A stretch of DNA of 53,778 nucleotides, taken from contig CALYZD010000007.1 of assembly GCA_945607565.1 (NCBI GenBank), positions 1-53,778 of the forward strand, written 5' to 3'. The position numbers were made by a program, and so were the translations under genes. The notes below the pieces were generated by a model that was not told the DNA's origin, did no database searches, and saw only the letters and a program-made list of their open reading frames with translations. This document shows positions 15,997-25,105 of the stretch, piece by piece (within the stretch, counting starts at the first letter, position 1; the number at the start of each line of letters is the position of its first letter). Source of the DNA: an uncultured Bacteroidales bacterium (GTDB lineage: Bacteria; Bacteroidota; Bacteroidia; Bacteroidales; Marinilabiliaceae).

Positions 15997-17019
15997 ATGG
16001 CAAAAATCGTAACACTGGGCGAAATCATGCTGCGCTTGTCGCCCGAAGCAAACTACAGATTCGTAGAAACCGATTCATTCAAAATCATACCCGGCGGCGG
16101 TGAGGCAAACGTGGCAGTGAGCTGCGCCAACTACGGCCACGAAGCCTATTTCGTGAGCAAACTGCCCAAGCACGAGATCGGTCAGATTGCGCTGAACGCT
16201 CTCCGCCGCTATGGCGTCGACACGCGTTTTGTGGCTCGCGGCGGCAACAGGGTAGGCCTCTACTATGCCGAAACGGGTGCGTCGATGCGTCCGTCGAAGG
16301 TCATCTACGACCGCGCCAACTCGTCGATTGCCGAGGCCGTGCCCGAGGATTTCGACTTCGACGCCATAATGGAAGGTGCCGATTGGTTCCACTGGTCGGG
16401 CATCACGCCGGCCGTAAGCGACAAGGCTGCCGAGCTGACACGCCTGGCCTGCGAGGCCGCCAAACGTCACAACGTGACGGTTTCGGTCGATCTGAACTTC
16501 CGCAAGAAACTGTGGACCAGCGAAAAGGCTATCTCGATCATGCGTCCGCTGATGAAGTATGTCGACGTCTGCATCGGCAACGAAGAAGACGCCGAACTCT
16601 GCCTCGGCTTCAAGCCCGAAGCTGATGTGGAGGGTGGCAAGACGGATGCCGAAGGCTACAAGGGCATCTTCATGGCAATGGCCAAAGAGTTCGGTTTCAA
16701 ATACGTTGTCAGCACTCTGCGCGAATCGTATTCGGCTACTTTCAACGGCTGGAAGGCGATGATTTACAACGGCGAAGAGTTCTATCAGTCGAAGCGATAC
16801 GAGATCAACCCGATCATCGACCGCGTGGGCGGCGGCGACTCGTTCTCGGGCGGCCTCATCCATGGCCTGCTGACCAAGAAGACTCAGGGCGAGGCTCTCG
16901 AATTTGCAGTGGCAGCGTCGGCGCTCAAGCACACTATCCCGGGCGACTTCAACCTGGTTTCGATCGAAGAGGTTGAGGCCTTGGCCGGCGGAAATGCTAA
17001 CGGACGTGTTCAGCGATAG
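15997..17019 (+). CDS. kdgK: 2-keto-3-deoxygluconate kinase (PfkB family)
   Basis: KdgK phosphorylates KDG with ATP to 2-keto-3-deoxy-6-phosphogluconate (KDPG). The 340-residue ribokinase-type protein begins MAKIVTLGEIMLRLSPE. It contains GGGEANVAVSCANYG in the sugar-binding region and DRVGGGDSFSGGLIHGL carrying the catalytic Asp and anion hole. The ATG at 15997 is chosen, because a longer in-frame start at 15967 runs into the hairpin. kdgA follows 27 bases later. A related sugar kinase specificity cannot be excluded from sequence alone, but the context makes KDG by far the best substrate. Confidence 0.94.
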   Translation: MAKIVTLGEIMLRLSPEANYRFVETDSFKIIPGGGEANVAVSCANYGHEAYFVSKLPKHEIGQIALNALRRYGVDTRFVARGGNRVGLYYAETGASMRPSKVIYDRANSSIAEAVPEDFDFDAIMEGADWFHWSGITPAVSDKAAELTRLACEAAKRHNVTVSVDLNFRKKLWTSEKAISIMRPLMKYVDVCIGNEEDAELCLGFKPEADVEGGKTDAEGYKGIFMAMAKEFGFKYVVSTLRESYSATFNGWKAMIYNGEEFYQSKRYEINPIIDRVGGGDSFSGGLIHGLLTKKTQGEALEFAVAASALKHTIPGDFNLVSIEEVEALAGGNANGRVQR

Positions 17020-17046
17020 TCTCTAACAATCTAAAAAACAACTACA

Positions 17047-17715
17047 ATGGCAAAATTTGATAAGATAGCAGTCCTTTCCAAAATCGGTTCGACCGGTATG
17101 GTTCCGGTCTTTTATGACAAAAACGTAGAGGTGGCCAAAAAAGTGGTCAAAGCCTGCTACGACGGCGGCGTCCGTGCTTTCGAGTTCACCAACCGCGGCG
17201 ACTTCGCTCACGAAATATTCGGCGAGCTTGTCAAGTGGGCGGACAAGGAATGCCCCGAACTGGCACTCGGCATCGGTTCGATTGTGGACGCTCCGACGGC
17301 CGCTCTGTATATACAGCTTGGCGCCAACTTTGTGGTCGGCCCGCTGTTCAACCCCGAGATTGCCCCTGTCTGCAACCGTCGTGCAGTGCCCTATTGCCCC
17401 GGCTGCGGCACCGTCAGCGAGATTGGCAAGGCTCAGGAGCTCGGCTGCGATCTGACCAAGCTCTTCCCGGGCGACGTCTACGGCCCCAACATGGTGAAGG
17501 GTCTGATGGCTCCGTGCCCCTGGACCAAAGTCATGGTCACGGGTGGCGTGGCTCCCGAAAAGGAGAACCTGACAAGCTGGTTCAAGGCAGGCGTGTTCTG
17601 CGTCGGCATGGGCTCCAAACTCTTCCCGAAAGACAAGGTGGCTGCCGGCGACTGGGCCTACGTGACCAACAAGTGCAAAGAATGCCTCGACGTCATCAAG
17701 GAAATCAGAGGTTAG
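17047..17715 (+). CDS. kdgA: KDPG aldolase
   Basis: The enzyme (Eda type) splits KDPG into pyruvate and glyceraldehyde-3-phosphate, the last step of the locus. The 222-residue product is of normal length. The Schiff-base lysine is expected in [32 protein letters not shown] and VMVTGGVAP are family signatures. It lies between kdgK and exuT and probably shares their transcript. Confidence 0.95.
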   Translation: MAKFDKIAVLSKIGSTGMVPVFYDKNVEVAKKVVKACYDGGVRAFEFTNRGDFAHEIFGELVKWADKECPELALGIGSIVDAPTAALYIQLGANFVVGPLFNPEIAPVCNRRAVPYCPGCGTVSEIGKAQELGCDLTKLFPGDVYGPNMVKGLMAPCPWTKVMVTGGVAPEKENLTSWFKAGVFCVGMGSKLFPKDKVAAGDWAYVTNKCKECLDVIKEIRG

Positions 17716-17775
17716 TTCCCGAAACGGTTGCGGCTGACTGTAAATAGCTGCAAATTAACATTTTAAAGAATTGAT

Positions 17776-19248
17776 ATGAAAGAAACAACATCAACAAAGC
17801 TGATGACCAACTGGCGCTGGTGGATGTGCTCGCTGCTTTTTGTGGCGACCACCGTCAACTACATGGACCGTCAGGTGCTGTCGCTGACGTGGAAGGACTT
17901 CATCGCTCCCGAATTCCACTGGACGGATGCCGACTATGGCACGATAACCGCAGTCTTCTCCATTATCTATGCCGTCTGCATGCTGTTTGCCGGCAAGTTC
18001 GTGGACTGGATGGGAACCAAGAAGGGCTATCTCTGGGCCATAGGCGTGTGGTCGCTCGGCGCGTGCGCTCATGCAGTGTGCGGCATCGTCACGGTGCACA
18101 TCGAGGGCTACGAGTCGGTGACTGCCATGTCGGCGGTCAAGGCCGGTTCGGCGGCAGCGCTGGCCATTGCCTCGACGAGCGTGTGGCTCTTCCTGGCCGC
18201 AAGATGCATCCTGGCACTGGGCGAAGCCGGCAACTTCCCGGCCGCAATCAAGGTGACCGCCGAGTACTTCCCGAAGAAGGACCGTGCCTTTGCAACCTCC
18301 ATCTTCAACTCGGGCGCGTCGGTGGGCGCGCTGGCGGCACCGGCCACCATTCCGCTGCTGGCCAAGTATTTCAAAGAAGCCGGTGTGGGCGGAGGCTGGG
18401 AAATGGCCTTCATCATCATCGGTGCCCTGGGCTTCATCTGGATGGGATTCTGGGTGTTCATGTATAGCCGTCCCGAAGATTCGGCCCACGTCAACGAGGC
18501 CGAGCTCGCCTACATCAATCAGGACGACGCCGGCGACGCTGCCGGTAAGCCTGCCGGTCAGGAGGTCAAGACGATTCCTTTCTGGCAGTGCTTCACCTTC
18601 CCGCAGACATGGTCGTTCATTGTCGGCAAGTTTTTCACCGATGGCGTGTGGTGGTTCTATCTGTTCTGGGCACCGGCCTACTTCTCAGACCAGTATGGTC
18701 ACACATCGTCGTCGCCTATGGGCATCGCGCTGATTATCACGCTCTATGCCATCGTGACCGTCCTTTCGATTTTTGGCGGATACCTGCCCAAACTGTTTGT
18801 CGAAAAGAAGGGCATGAACCCGTATGCAGGCCGCATGCTCGCCATGTTCATGTTCGCTCTGATGCCGCTGCCCGCGCTTTTCGCGCAGAGCCTTGGCGAA
18901 GTGTCGGTATGGTGGCCGGCAATCATCATCGGCCTGGCCGGTGCGGGCCATCAGGCATGGTCGGCCAACCTGTTCTCTACCATCGGCGACATGTTCCCCA
19001 AATCGGCCATCGCGACCATCACTGGCATTGGCGGCATGGCAGGCGGCTTGGGCTCGTTCCTCATCAACAAGGGAGCCGGTTCGCTCTTCACCTATTCCGA
19101 AAGCCTTGGCAGCGCGTTCACGTTCCTCGGTTTCGAAGGCAAGCAGGCCGGCTACATGGTGGTGTTCTGCATCTGCGCCGTGGCCTATGTGGTGGCATGG
19201 TGCATCATGAAGGCACTGGTTCCAAAGTATAAGGTGATCGAAATCTGA
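17776..19248 (+). CDS. exuT: Hexuronate transporter (MFS, ExuT-like)
   Basis: This 490-residue major facilitator protein probably imports galacturonate/glucuronate by proton symport across the inner membrane. The N-terminal helix ends in ATTVNYMDRQVLSLTWKD, the signature of the anion:cation symporter (ACS) subfamily. About twelve hydrophobic segments can be traced, with a cytoplasmic loop near residues 235-270 (SRPEDSAHVNEAEL). It lies 60 bases after kdgA and is followed by a strong terminator, so it closes the uxaC-kdgK-kdgA-exuT operon. Substrate choice is inferred from the neighbours. Confidence 0.92.
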   Translation: MKETTSTKLMTNWRWWMCSLLFVATTVNYMDRQVLSLTWKDFIAPEFHWTDADYGTITAVFSIIYAVCMLFAGKFVDWMGTKKGYLWAIGVWSLGACAHAVCGIVTVHIEGYESVTAMSAVKAGSAAALAIASTSVWLFLAARCILALGEAGNFPAAIKVTAEYFPKKDRAFATSIFNSGASVGALAAPATIPLLAKYFKEAGVGGGWEMAFIIIGALGFIWMGFWVFMYSRPEDSAHVNEAELAYINQDDAGDAAGKPAGQEVKTIPFWQCFTFPQTWSFIVGKFFTDGVWWFYLFWAPAYFSDQYGHTSSSPMGIALIITLYAIVTVLSIFGGYLPKLFVEKKGMNPYAGRMLAMFMFALMPLPALFAQSLGEVSVWWPAIIIGLAGAGHQAWSANLFSTIGDMFPKSAIATITGIGGMAGGLGSFLINKGAGSLFTYSESLGSAFTFLGFEGKQAGYMVVFCICAVAYVVAWCIMKALVPKYKVIEI

Positions 19249-19269
19249 TTTTTTAAGTAGTTATAATAT

Positions 19270-19310
19270 GATATATGCCACCCGTGTGGTGGCATATATC
19301 TCTACTTTTT
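19270..19310 (+). terminator. Terminator after exuT
   Basis: GATATATGCCAC (19270-19281) and GTGGCATATATC (19289-19300) form a perfect 12-bp stem with a 7-base loop, followed by TCTACTTTTT. Confidence 0.85.
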
Positions 19311-19323
19311 CGAATCGCACACA

Positions 19324-20379
19324 ATGAAAAGCAATCGGATAACCATAAAAGACATTGCCCGACAGGCCGGAGTCTCGATAGGCACGGTCGACAGGGTTCT
19401 GCACGAGAGGGGCGAAGTGGCGGCCGTCACCCGGGCCAGGATATTGGATCTGGCCGAGAAGATGAACTACAAGCCCAACCTCTTTGCCCGCGCGCTGACG
19501 TCGAAAAAGCAGTATCACATCCTCGCGCTCATCCCGCAGGCCAGCGACGAAAACATCTATTGGGTCAACCACAAGGAGGGCATTCTGTCGCAGGCCAAAG
19601 AGCTTGAGGCCTATTCGGTCAAAGTCACGGTTATTCATTTCGAATTGCACAACGAGGACGACTTCATGCGTCAGGCAAGCAATGTACTTGAGCAACATCC
19701 TGACGGCGTGATATTTGCGCCAATCCTGCGCAAGGAGTCGCTGCGGTTTGCCGAGCAGCTCGATGCGGCCAACATCCCGTATATTTTCATCGACACGTAT
19801 ATCAAGGACAGCAACTGCATCGGCTTCATAGGCGAAGACGCGTTCCAGAGCGGCAGGGTGGCGGCCAGCATCATCGACTTCGGCATCAGCCCCGAAAGCG
19901 ACATTCTGATGGTCAACCTGGCCAAGGACCTGGACAACACGCAGCATCTGACTTCGCGCAATCAGGGCTTCATGAGCTATTTCATGGACGCCGGGCGCAA
20001 CAAGGGGATGAAAATCAGCCTCGAAATAGCCACGTCGGTCCCGGCCGAGGTGGCCGACAAGCTGACGCGCGTCCTGGCTGCCAATCCGAGCATCGGCGCC
20101 GTGTGGGTGTCGAGCGCCAAGGCCTACGTGGTGGCAAGGTATCTGGAGCAGGCCAATGTCAAAAACATGATTCTGGTCGGCTACGAAGTGTATAATCACA
20201 ACATTGATTACATGCGCAAAGACTACATCCAGTACCTGATAGCACAGCAGCCGCGCGAGCAGGGCAGCAAGGCAGTCAAGGCAATGTTCGGCTTTCTGGC
20301 CGAGCACACTCCGCCTATCAAACTCGAATATCAGAAAATCGAAATCGTCAATTCGGAAAACATCAGGTTTTATGTCTGA
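19324..20379 (+). CDS. Second LacI-family regulator with sugar-binding domain
   Basis: The 351-residue product starts with ITIKDIARQAGVSIGTVDRV, a LacI helix-turn-helix. A hinge follows (NYKPNLFARALTSKK), then a periplasmic-binding-protein domain (ILALIPQASDENIYW; the HPDGVIFAPI strand) of the type that recognises sugars. It starts just after the exuT terminator and precedes the yhcH-like, uxaB and uxaA genes, so it likely controls the altronate branch. The HTH recognition helix differs from that of the regulator at 13165-14196 (IGTVDRV against PSTVSRA), implying a different operator. No operator copy was recognised next to it. Confidence 0.9.
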   Translation: MKSNRITIKDIARQAGVSIGTVDRVLHERGEVAAVTRARILDLAEKMNYKPNLFARALTSKKQYHILALIPQASDENIYWVNHKEGILSQAKELEAYSVKVTVIHFELHNEDDFMRQASNVLEQHPDGVIFAPILRKESLRFAEQLDAANIPYIFIDTYIKDSNCIGFIGEDAFQSGRVAASIIDFGISPESDILMVNLAKDLDNTQHLTSRNQGFMSYFMDAGRNKGMKISLEIATSVPAEVADKLTRVLAANPSIGAVWVSSAKAYVVARYLEQANVKNMILVGYEVYNHNIDYMRKDYIQYLIAQQPREQGSKAVKAMFGFLAEHTPPIKLEYQKIEIVNSENIRFYV

Positions 20380-20431
20380 TGATTGTCTGTTGAATTTGTG
20401 ATGTAAACAATAAAATTTAAAATCTACTAAA

Positions 20432-20905
20432 ATGGCAATATTTGGATCGATGGAAGCCTTGAAAAAGCAGGCTTGCGGAAAATTGTTCGGGAAAGTGTTC
20501 AGTTTTCTCGAAGAGACCGATTTGGAGGCCGTGTTTGCCGAGGTGACGCCGTCGGCAAAAAAGACGATAGAAATCGACGGCAAGAACGTCTACGCGATTT
20601 TTCAGGAGTACAACACCAAGCTGCACGAGAACGCGAAGCTCGAAGGGCATCGCAAGTATGCCGACGTTCAGTTCATCTATCAGGGTTCGGAAATCATCGG
20701 GATGAGCGACCTGAAAGACATTGAGGTCGAGCCCGACTACAACGAGGAGAAGGACATCTTCTTCTGCAAGTCGCGCAAGCTCTCGCACGTCATTCTGGGT
20801 GCGGGCGAAGGCGCCATTCTCTATCCCGAAGACCTGCACGCGCCCTGCATGTGCATAGGCGAGCCTAAAACTGTCAAAAAGATAGTTTTTAAGGTGAAGC
20901 TTTGA
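20432..20905 (+). CDS. YhcH/YjgK/YiaL-family (DUF386) protein, probable sugar anomerase
   Basis: The 157-residue protein has the family signatures EGHRKYADVQFIYQG and LYPEDLHAPCM, whose histidines and acidic residues bind metal in the cupin-like fold. Characterised relatives include NanQ, which speeds anomerisation of sialic acid. Its place between a LacI regulator and uxaB suggests anomer interconversion of a hexuronate or keto-uronate, which is inference. uxaB starts 43 bases downstream. Confidence 0.88.
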   Translation: MAIFGSMEALKKQACGKLFGKVFSFLEETDLEAVFAEVTPSAKKTIEIDGKNVYAIFQEYNTKLHENAKLEGHRKYADVQFIYQGSEIIGMSDLKDIEVEPDYNEEKDIFFCKSRKLSHVILGAGEGAILYPEDLHAPCMCIGEPKTVKKIVFKVKL

Positions 20906-20948
20906 TTTTAATCAATCAAATTTCAATCATTATTTTAACAGTAAAGAT

Positions 20949-22391
20949 ATGCAACCTTTAAACAGAACAACCGATAAATCGGCAAAGAAATATACCGAGC
21001 GGATAATTCAGTTTGGCGAGGGCAATTTCCTTCGCGCTTTTGTAGATTGGATCATCTACAACATGAACCAGAAGGCCGACTTCAACAGCAGTGTGGTTGT
21101 GGTTCAGCCGATTGACAAGGGTATGGTCGACATGCTCAACGCGCAGGACTGCCTTTATCACGTCAATCTGCAGGGCCTCGACAAGGGCGAGACGGTCAAC
21201 AGCCTGACGCGCATCGACGTCATCAGCCGCGCCCTGAACCCCTATTCGCAGAACGCCGAGTTCATGAAGCTGGCCGAGCAGCCCGAGATGCGCTTCGTCA
21301 TCAGCAACACCACCGAGGCCGGCATCGCCTTCGACCCGTCGTGCAAGCTGACCGACGCGCCCGCATCGTCCTATCCCGGCAAGCTGACTCAGCTGCTCTA
21401 TCATCGTTTCAAGACTTTCAACGGCGACAAGAGCAAGGGCCTGATCATCTTCCCGTGCGAACTCATTTTCCTGAACGGCCACAAGCTCAAAGAGACTATC
21501 TATCAGTACATTGAGCTCTGGAATCTTGGCGCTGAATTCAAGGCATGGTTCGAAGAGGCCTGCGGCGTATATGCCACTCTGGTCGACCGCATTGTGCCGG
21601 GCTTCCCGCGCAAGGACATCGACGCCATCAAGGAAAAACTGCAATACGACGACAATCTGGTGGTTCAGGCCGAGATTTTCCACCTTTGGGTCATCGAGGC
21701 TCCGCAAGAGGTGGCCAAGGAGTTCCCCGCCGACAAGGCCGGACTCAACGTGCTCTTCGTGCCCAGCGAGGCTCCCTACCACGAGCGCAAAGTCACCCTG
21801 CTCAACGGCCCGCACACGGTTCTTTCGCCGGTTGCATACCTGTCGGGAATCAACATTGTGCGTGACGCATGTCAGCACGAGGTGGTCGGCAAGTACATCA
21901 ACAAGGTGATGTTCGACGAGCTGATGGAAACGCTGAATCTGCCCAAAGAGGAGCTCCAGAAGTTTGCCCACGACGTTCTCGAACGCTTCAACAACCCGTT
22001 CGTCGACCATGCCGTCACATCGATTATGCTCAACTCGTTCCCGAAATTCGAGACGCGCGACCTGCCCGGCCTCAAGGTTTACCTCGAGCGCAAGGGCCAG
22101 CTGCCCAGCGGACTCGTGCTCGGCCTGGCTGCCATCATCACCTACTACAAGGGCGGCAAGCGTGCCGACGGCGCCGAGATTGTGCCCAACGACGACCCGA
22201 AAATCATGGATCTGCTCAAGCAGCTCTGGGCTACCGGCGACACGCAGAAGGTTGCCGAGGGCGTGCTTGCGGCCGACTTTATCTGGAACGAGGATCTGAA
22301 CAAGATTCCCGGCCTCACCGCCGCCGTCAAAGCCAACTTGGATTCGATTCAGGCCAATGGTATGCTCGAAACGGTAAAGTCTATTCTCTGA
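20949..22391 (+). CDS. uxaB: Tagaturonate reductase (altronate oxidoreductase)
   Basis: UxaB reduces D-tagaturonate to D-altronate with NADH. The 480-residue mannitol-dehydrogenase-family protein has the N-terminal nucleotide-binding motif IIQFGEGNFLRAFVDWII and the typical KVTLLNGPHTVLSPVAYL segment carrying the catalytic Lys and Asn region. It is followed by a strong terminator before uxaA. Fructuronate reductase (UxuB) is a close relative, but adjacency to an altronate dehydratase supports UxaB. Confidence 0.93.
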   Translation: MQPLNRTTDKSAKKYTERIIQFGEGNFLRAFVDWIIYNMNQKADFNSSVVVVQPIDKGMVDMLNAQDCLYHVNLQGLDKGETVNSLTRIDVISRALNPYSQNAEFMKLAEQPEMRFVISNTTEAGIAFDPSCKLTDAPASSYPGKLTQLLYHRFKTFNGDKSKGLIIFPCELIFLNGHKLKETIYQYIELWNLGAEFKAWFEEACGVYATLVDRIVPGFPRKDIDAIKEKLQYDDNLVVQAEIFHLWVIEAPQEVAKEFPADKAGLNVLFVPSEAPYHERKVTLLNGPHTVLSPVAYLSGINIVRDACQHEVVGKYINKVMFDELMETLNLPKEELQKFAHDVLERFNNPFVDHAVTSIMLNSFPKFETRDLPGLKVYLERKGQLPSGLVLGLAAIITYYKGGKRADGAEIVPNDDPKIMDLLKQLWATGDTQKVAEGVLAADFIWNEDLNKIPGLTAAVKANLDSIQANGMLETVKSIL

Positions 22392-22431
22392 GATAGTTAC
22401 GCCTCCGTAGCGAGGCCGCGATTGACGTTTT

Positions 22432-22468
22432 GCCCTCTCCTTTTCAGCAAACTGGAGAGGGCTTTTTT
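22432..22468 (+). terminator. Terminator between uxaB and uxaA
   Basis: GCCCTCTCC (22432-22440) and GGAGAGGGC (22454-22462) form a perfect 9-bp stem and are followed by six T residues. It lies 21 bases before the uxaA start codon, so read-through or a separate signal is needed for uxaA. Confidence 0.82.
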
Positions 22469-22489
22469 GAAAACAAAAAACAAAGAACA

Positions 22490-23980
22490 ATGACTGCACG
22501 ATTTATTAAGATTAATCCGGACGACAATGTGGCCGTTGCCATCGAAAACCTGAAGGCCGGCGAGACGCTTGTGGTCGACGGCAACGAGGTGACGCTTGTG
22601 TCGGACGTGCCTGCCGGTCACAAGTTTGCGCTCAAGGATTTGGCCAAGGGCGAAAATGTGGTCAAATACGGTTATCCGATCGGTCATGCCCGCGAGGCCC
22701 AGCCCAAAGGCCAGTGGATGAACGAGAACAACATCAAAACCAACCTCGACGGCCTGCTCGAATACAGCTACAACCCTCAGCTGGTCGACGTCACGGCGCC
22801 CGACAAGGGTCTGACTTTCAAGGGTTATGAGCGCAAGAACGGCGACGTCGGGATTCGCAACGAGATATGGATAATCCCGACCGTGGGATGCGTTAACGGC
22901 ATTGTGGGCCAGCTGGCCGAGGCTCTGCGGCGCGAGACTGACGGCAAGGGCGTGGACGCCATCGTGGCCTTCCCGCACAACTACGGCTGTTCGCAGCTCG
23001 GCGACGACCACGAAAATACCAAGAAAATTCTGCGCGACATGGTGCTGCACCCCAACGCGGGTGCGGTCCTTGTGGTCGGACTGGGCTGCGAAAACAATCA
23101 GCCCGACGTCTTCAAGGAATTTTGCGGGCCGGTCGACGAGTCGCGCGTCCGCTTCCTTGTGACGCAAAAGGTCGGCGACGAGTTCGAAGAGGGCATGAAG
23201 ATTCTTCGCGAACTCTATCAGATTGCAAGTCAGGACAAACGCACCGACGTGCCGCTGTCGAAACTGCGCGTGGGCCTCAAGTGCGGCGGCTCCGACGGCT
23301 TCTCGGGCATCACGGCCAACCCGCTTCTGGGCGTCTTCTCGGACTTCCTCGTTTCGCAAGGCGGCACCACCGTCCTGACCGAAGTGCCCGAAATGTTCGG
23401 CGCCGAGACCATTCTGATGAACCGTTGCGAAAATCGCGAGCGTTTCGACGAAACCGTCAAGCTCATCAACGACTTCAAGCAATATTTCCTTTCGCACGGC
23501 GAGCCTGTGGGCGAAAATCCGTCGCCGGGCAACAAGGCCGGCGGCATCTCGACCCTCGAGGACAAGGCCCTCGGCTGTACGCAGAAGTGCGGTAAATCAA
23601 TCGTCCGCGCCGTCCTTGGCTATGGCGATCGCATCAGCAAGCACGGCCTTAACTTGCTGTCGGCGCCGGGCAACGATTTGGTTGCCGCCACGGCGCTGGC
23701 CTCGGCCGGCTGCCAGATGGTGCTCTTCACCACCGGTCGCGGCACGCCGTTCGGGACTTTCGTGCCGACCATGAAGGTGTCGACCAACAGCAATCTGGCC
23801 AAGAACAAGCCCGGCTGGATTGATTTCAACGCCGGCGTGCTTGTGGAGGACGAGCCGATGGAAAGTGTCCATAAACGCTTCTGCGACTATGTGATAAAGG
23901 TCGCAAGCGGCGAGCCGACCAACAACGAGAAGAAAGGCTATCACGAAATAGCCATTTTCAAGACCGGCGTGACGCTCTGA
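22490..23980 (+). CDS. uxaA: Altronate dehydratase
   Basis: UxaA dehydrates D-altronate to KDG and needs iron or manganese. The 496-residue protein has an N-terminal SAF-type domain (about residues 1-95), then the catalytic part with GYERKNGDVGIRNEIWIIPT, FPHNYGCSQLG, LKCGGSDGFSGITANP and the Cys-bearing ALGCTQKCGKS. I start at 22490 (MTARFIKINPDDNVAVAIEN) because the longer open frame begins inside the preceding terminator. It is the last plus-strand gene of the uronate locus. Confidence 0.95.
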   Translation: MTARFIKINPDDNVAVAIENLKAGETLVVDGNEVTLVSDVPAGHKFALKDLAKGENVVKYGYPIGHAREAQPKGQWMNENNIKTNLDGLLEYSYNPQLVDVTAPDKGLTFKGYERKNGDVGIRNEIWIIPTVGCVNGIVGQLAEALRRETDGKGVDAIVAFPHNYGCSQLGDDHENTKKILRDMVLHPNAGAVLVVGLGCENNQPDVFKEFCGPVDESRVRFLVTQKVGDEFEEGMKILRELYQIASQDKRTDVPLSKLRVGLKCGGSDGFSGITANPLLGVFSDFLVSQGGTTVLTEVPEMFGAETILMNRCENRERFDETVKLINDFKQYFLSHGEPVGENPSPGNKAGGISTLEDKALGCTQKCGKSIVRAVLGYGDRISKHGLNLLSAPGNDLVAATALASAGCQMVLFTTGRGTPFGTFVPTMKVSTNSNLAKNKPGWIDFNAGVLVEDEPMESVHKRFCDYVIKVASGEPTNNEKKGYHEIAIFKTGVTL

Positions 23981-24010
23981 CGCTCCGCAGCCGGGCGGAA
24001 AAATCATTTC

Positions 24011-24048
24011 GAAAGTCTGCTCGGGGGACATCTCCCGGGCAGGCTTTC
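24011..24048 (+). terminator. Terminator after uxaA
   Basis: A 15-bp stem (24011-24025 with 24034-24048, two G-U pairs) closes an 8-base loop. Only a short T-rich run follows (TGTTTCC), so termination may be partial. Confidence 0.6.
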
Positions 24049-24088
24049 TGTTTCCGGGTGGGTTGGTCCGATGACTTGCGTCAACGAA

Positions 24089-24115
24089 AAAGGCGGCATT
24101 TGCGGTGCCGCCTTT
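24089..24115 (-). terminator. Terminator after dapA
   Basis: AAAGGCGGCA (24089-24098) and TGCCGCCTTT (24106-24115) make a perfect 10-bp stem. On the minus strand it is followed by a T-rich run, placing it 24 bases past the dapA stop. Confidence 0.8.
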
Positions 24116-24138
24116 CGTGTCTGTATAATTCTGATGGC

Positions 24139-25029
24139 TCAAATTATCTTGAGTCGGTGCATTTCGTCGAGCAGGAGCTTCTTGTTCTCGTCGACCATGG
24201 GGCAGAGCGGTGCGCGATAGACCTCTTCCATCATTCCCATGGCGTTCAGGGCCGCCTTGACCGGAATCGGGTTCGATTCTATGAACAGCAGATCCATCAG
24301 CCGGCGATATTTGAAGAAAAGTTTTCGTGCTTCGGGCGCGTTGCCCTCTAGCGATAGTTGCATCATCCGGCTGAAGTCGCGCGGGAACACGTTGGCCGCC
24401 ACCGACACGCAGCCGTCGGCGCCGAGCAGGTTGCACAGCATCGACAGGTTGTCGTCGCCGCTGTAGACCATGAAGCCTTCGGGGCGCGTGGCCAGCAGTT
24501 CGGCCGTGTTTTCGATCTTGCCGCTTGCCTCCTTGATGCCCACGATGTTCTTGAAGTCGTTGGCCAGGCGCACAGCCACGTCGGGCTTGATGGCCGAGCC
24601 GGTGCGCCCGGGGACGTTGTAGAGGATTATCGGGATGTCGACGTGGCTTGCGAGCTCGCCAAAATGCAGGTACATGCCCTTCGACGTCGGTTTGTTGTAG
24701 TAGGGGCCCACCACCAGCACGGCGTCGACACCGGCGTTGCGGGCGTTCTGGCTGTAGCTGATGCACTCTTTGGTGCTGTTGCTGCCCGAGCCGGCAATCA
24801 CAGCCACGCGCCCGTCGATGCGCTTGACCGCGTGCTCAAACATCTGAGCGTCTTCCCTTTCGGTCAGAGTCGGAGTTTCGCCGGTGGTGCCGCAGACCAC
24901 CACGGCATTCGTCCCGTTTTCCATGTGAAAGTCCAAAAGCCTGTCGAACGCTTTGGTGTCTATCGAACCGTCGGTCTTAAAGGGTGTTACGAGTGCTGCA
25001 ATCGACCCTTGAATATTAAATCTTGACAT
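24139..25029 (-). CDS. dapA: 4-hydroxy-tetrahydrodipicolinate synthase
   Basis: DapA condenses pyruvate with aspartate semialdehyde, the first step committed to diaminopimelate and lysine. The 296-residue TIM-barrel protein has the GTTGETPTL motif (residues 47-55), Tyr137 in YNVPGRT and the Schiff-base Lys166 in GIKEASGK. Its promoter region is shared with the divergent ACT-domain gene, and a perfect palindrome lies between them. A homologous sugar-acid aldolase role (KDG aldolase type) was considered because of the adjacent uronate genes, but the divergent aspartate-kinase-like gene and intact DapA motifs favour DapA. Confidence 0.93.
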   Translation of the reverse strand: MSRFNIQGSIAALVTPFKTDGSIDTKAFDRLLDFHMENGTNAVVVCGTTGETPTLTEREDAQMFEHAVKRIDGRVAVIAGSGSNSTKECISYSQNARNAGVDAVLVVGPYYNKPTSKGMYLHFGELASHVDIPIILYNVPGRTGSAIKPDVAVRLANDFKNIVGIKEASGKIENTAELLATRPEGFMVYSGDDNLSMLCNLLGADGCVSVAANVFPRDFSRMMQLSLEGNAPEARKLFFKYRRLMDLLFIESNPIPVKAALNAMGMMEEVYRAPLCPMVDENKKLLLDEMHRLKII

Positions 25030-25053
25030 ATATTCTCATTTCTCAAAATGTTG

Positions 25054-25098
25054 CAAATCTATAAAAGTTTTCGGTGAAAATAGTATGTTGCAAAAATA
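25054..25098 (-). promoter_or_regulatory. Candidate dapA promoter elements
   Basis: On the minus strand two exact TAnnTTTG boxes occur: TATTTTTG (25098-25091) and TAGATTTG (25061-25054). The first has TTGA 19 bases upstream, within the shared palindrome. Which one is used cannot be told from sequence. Confidence 0.5.
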
Positions 25099-25105
25099 TT
25101 ATTTC

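Noticed and set aside
24139-25029. dapA as a KDG aldolase of the uronate pathway
   Set aside because: The locus already has kdgK and a KDPG aldolase, and the divergent neighbour is aspartate-pathway-like. DapA remains the better call.
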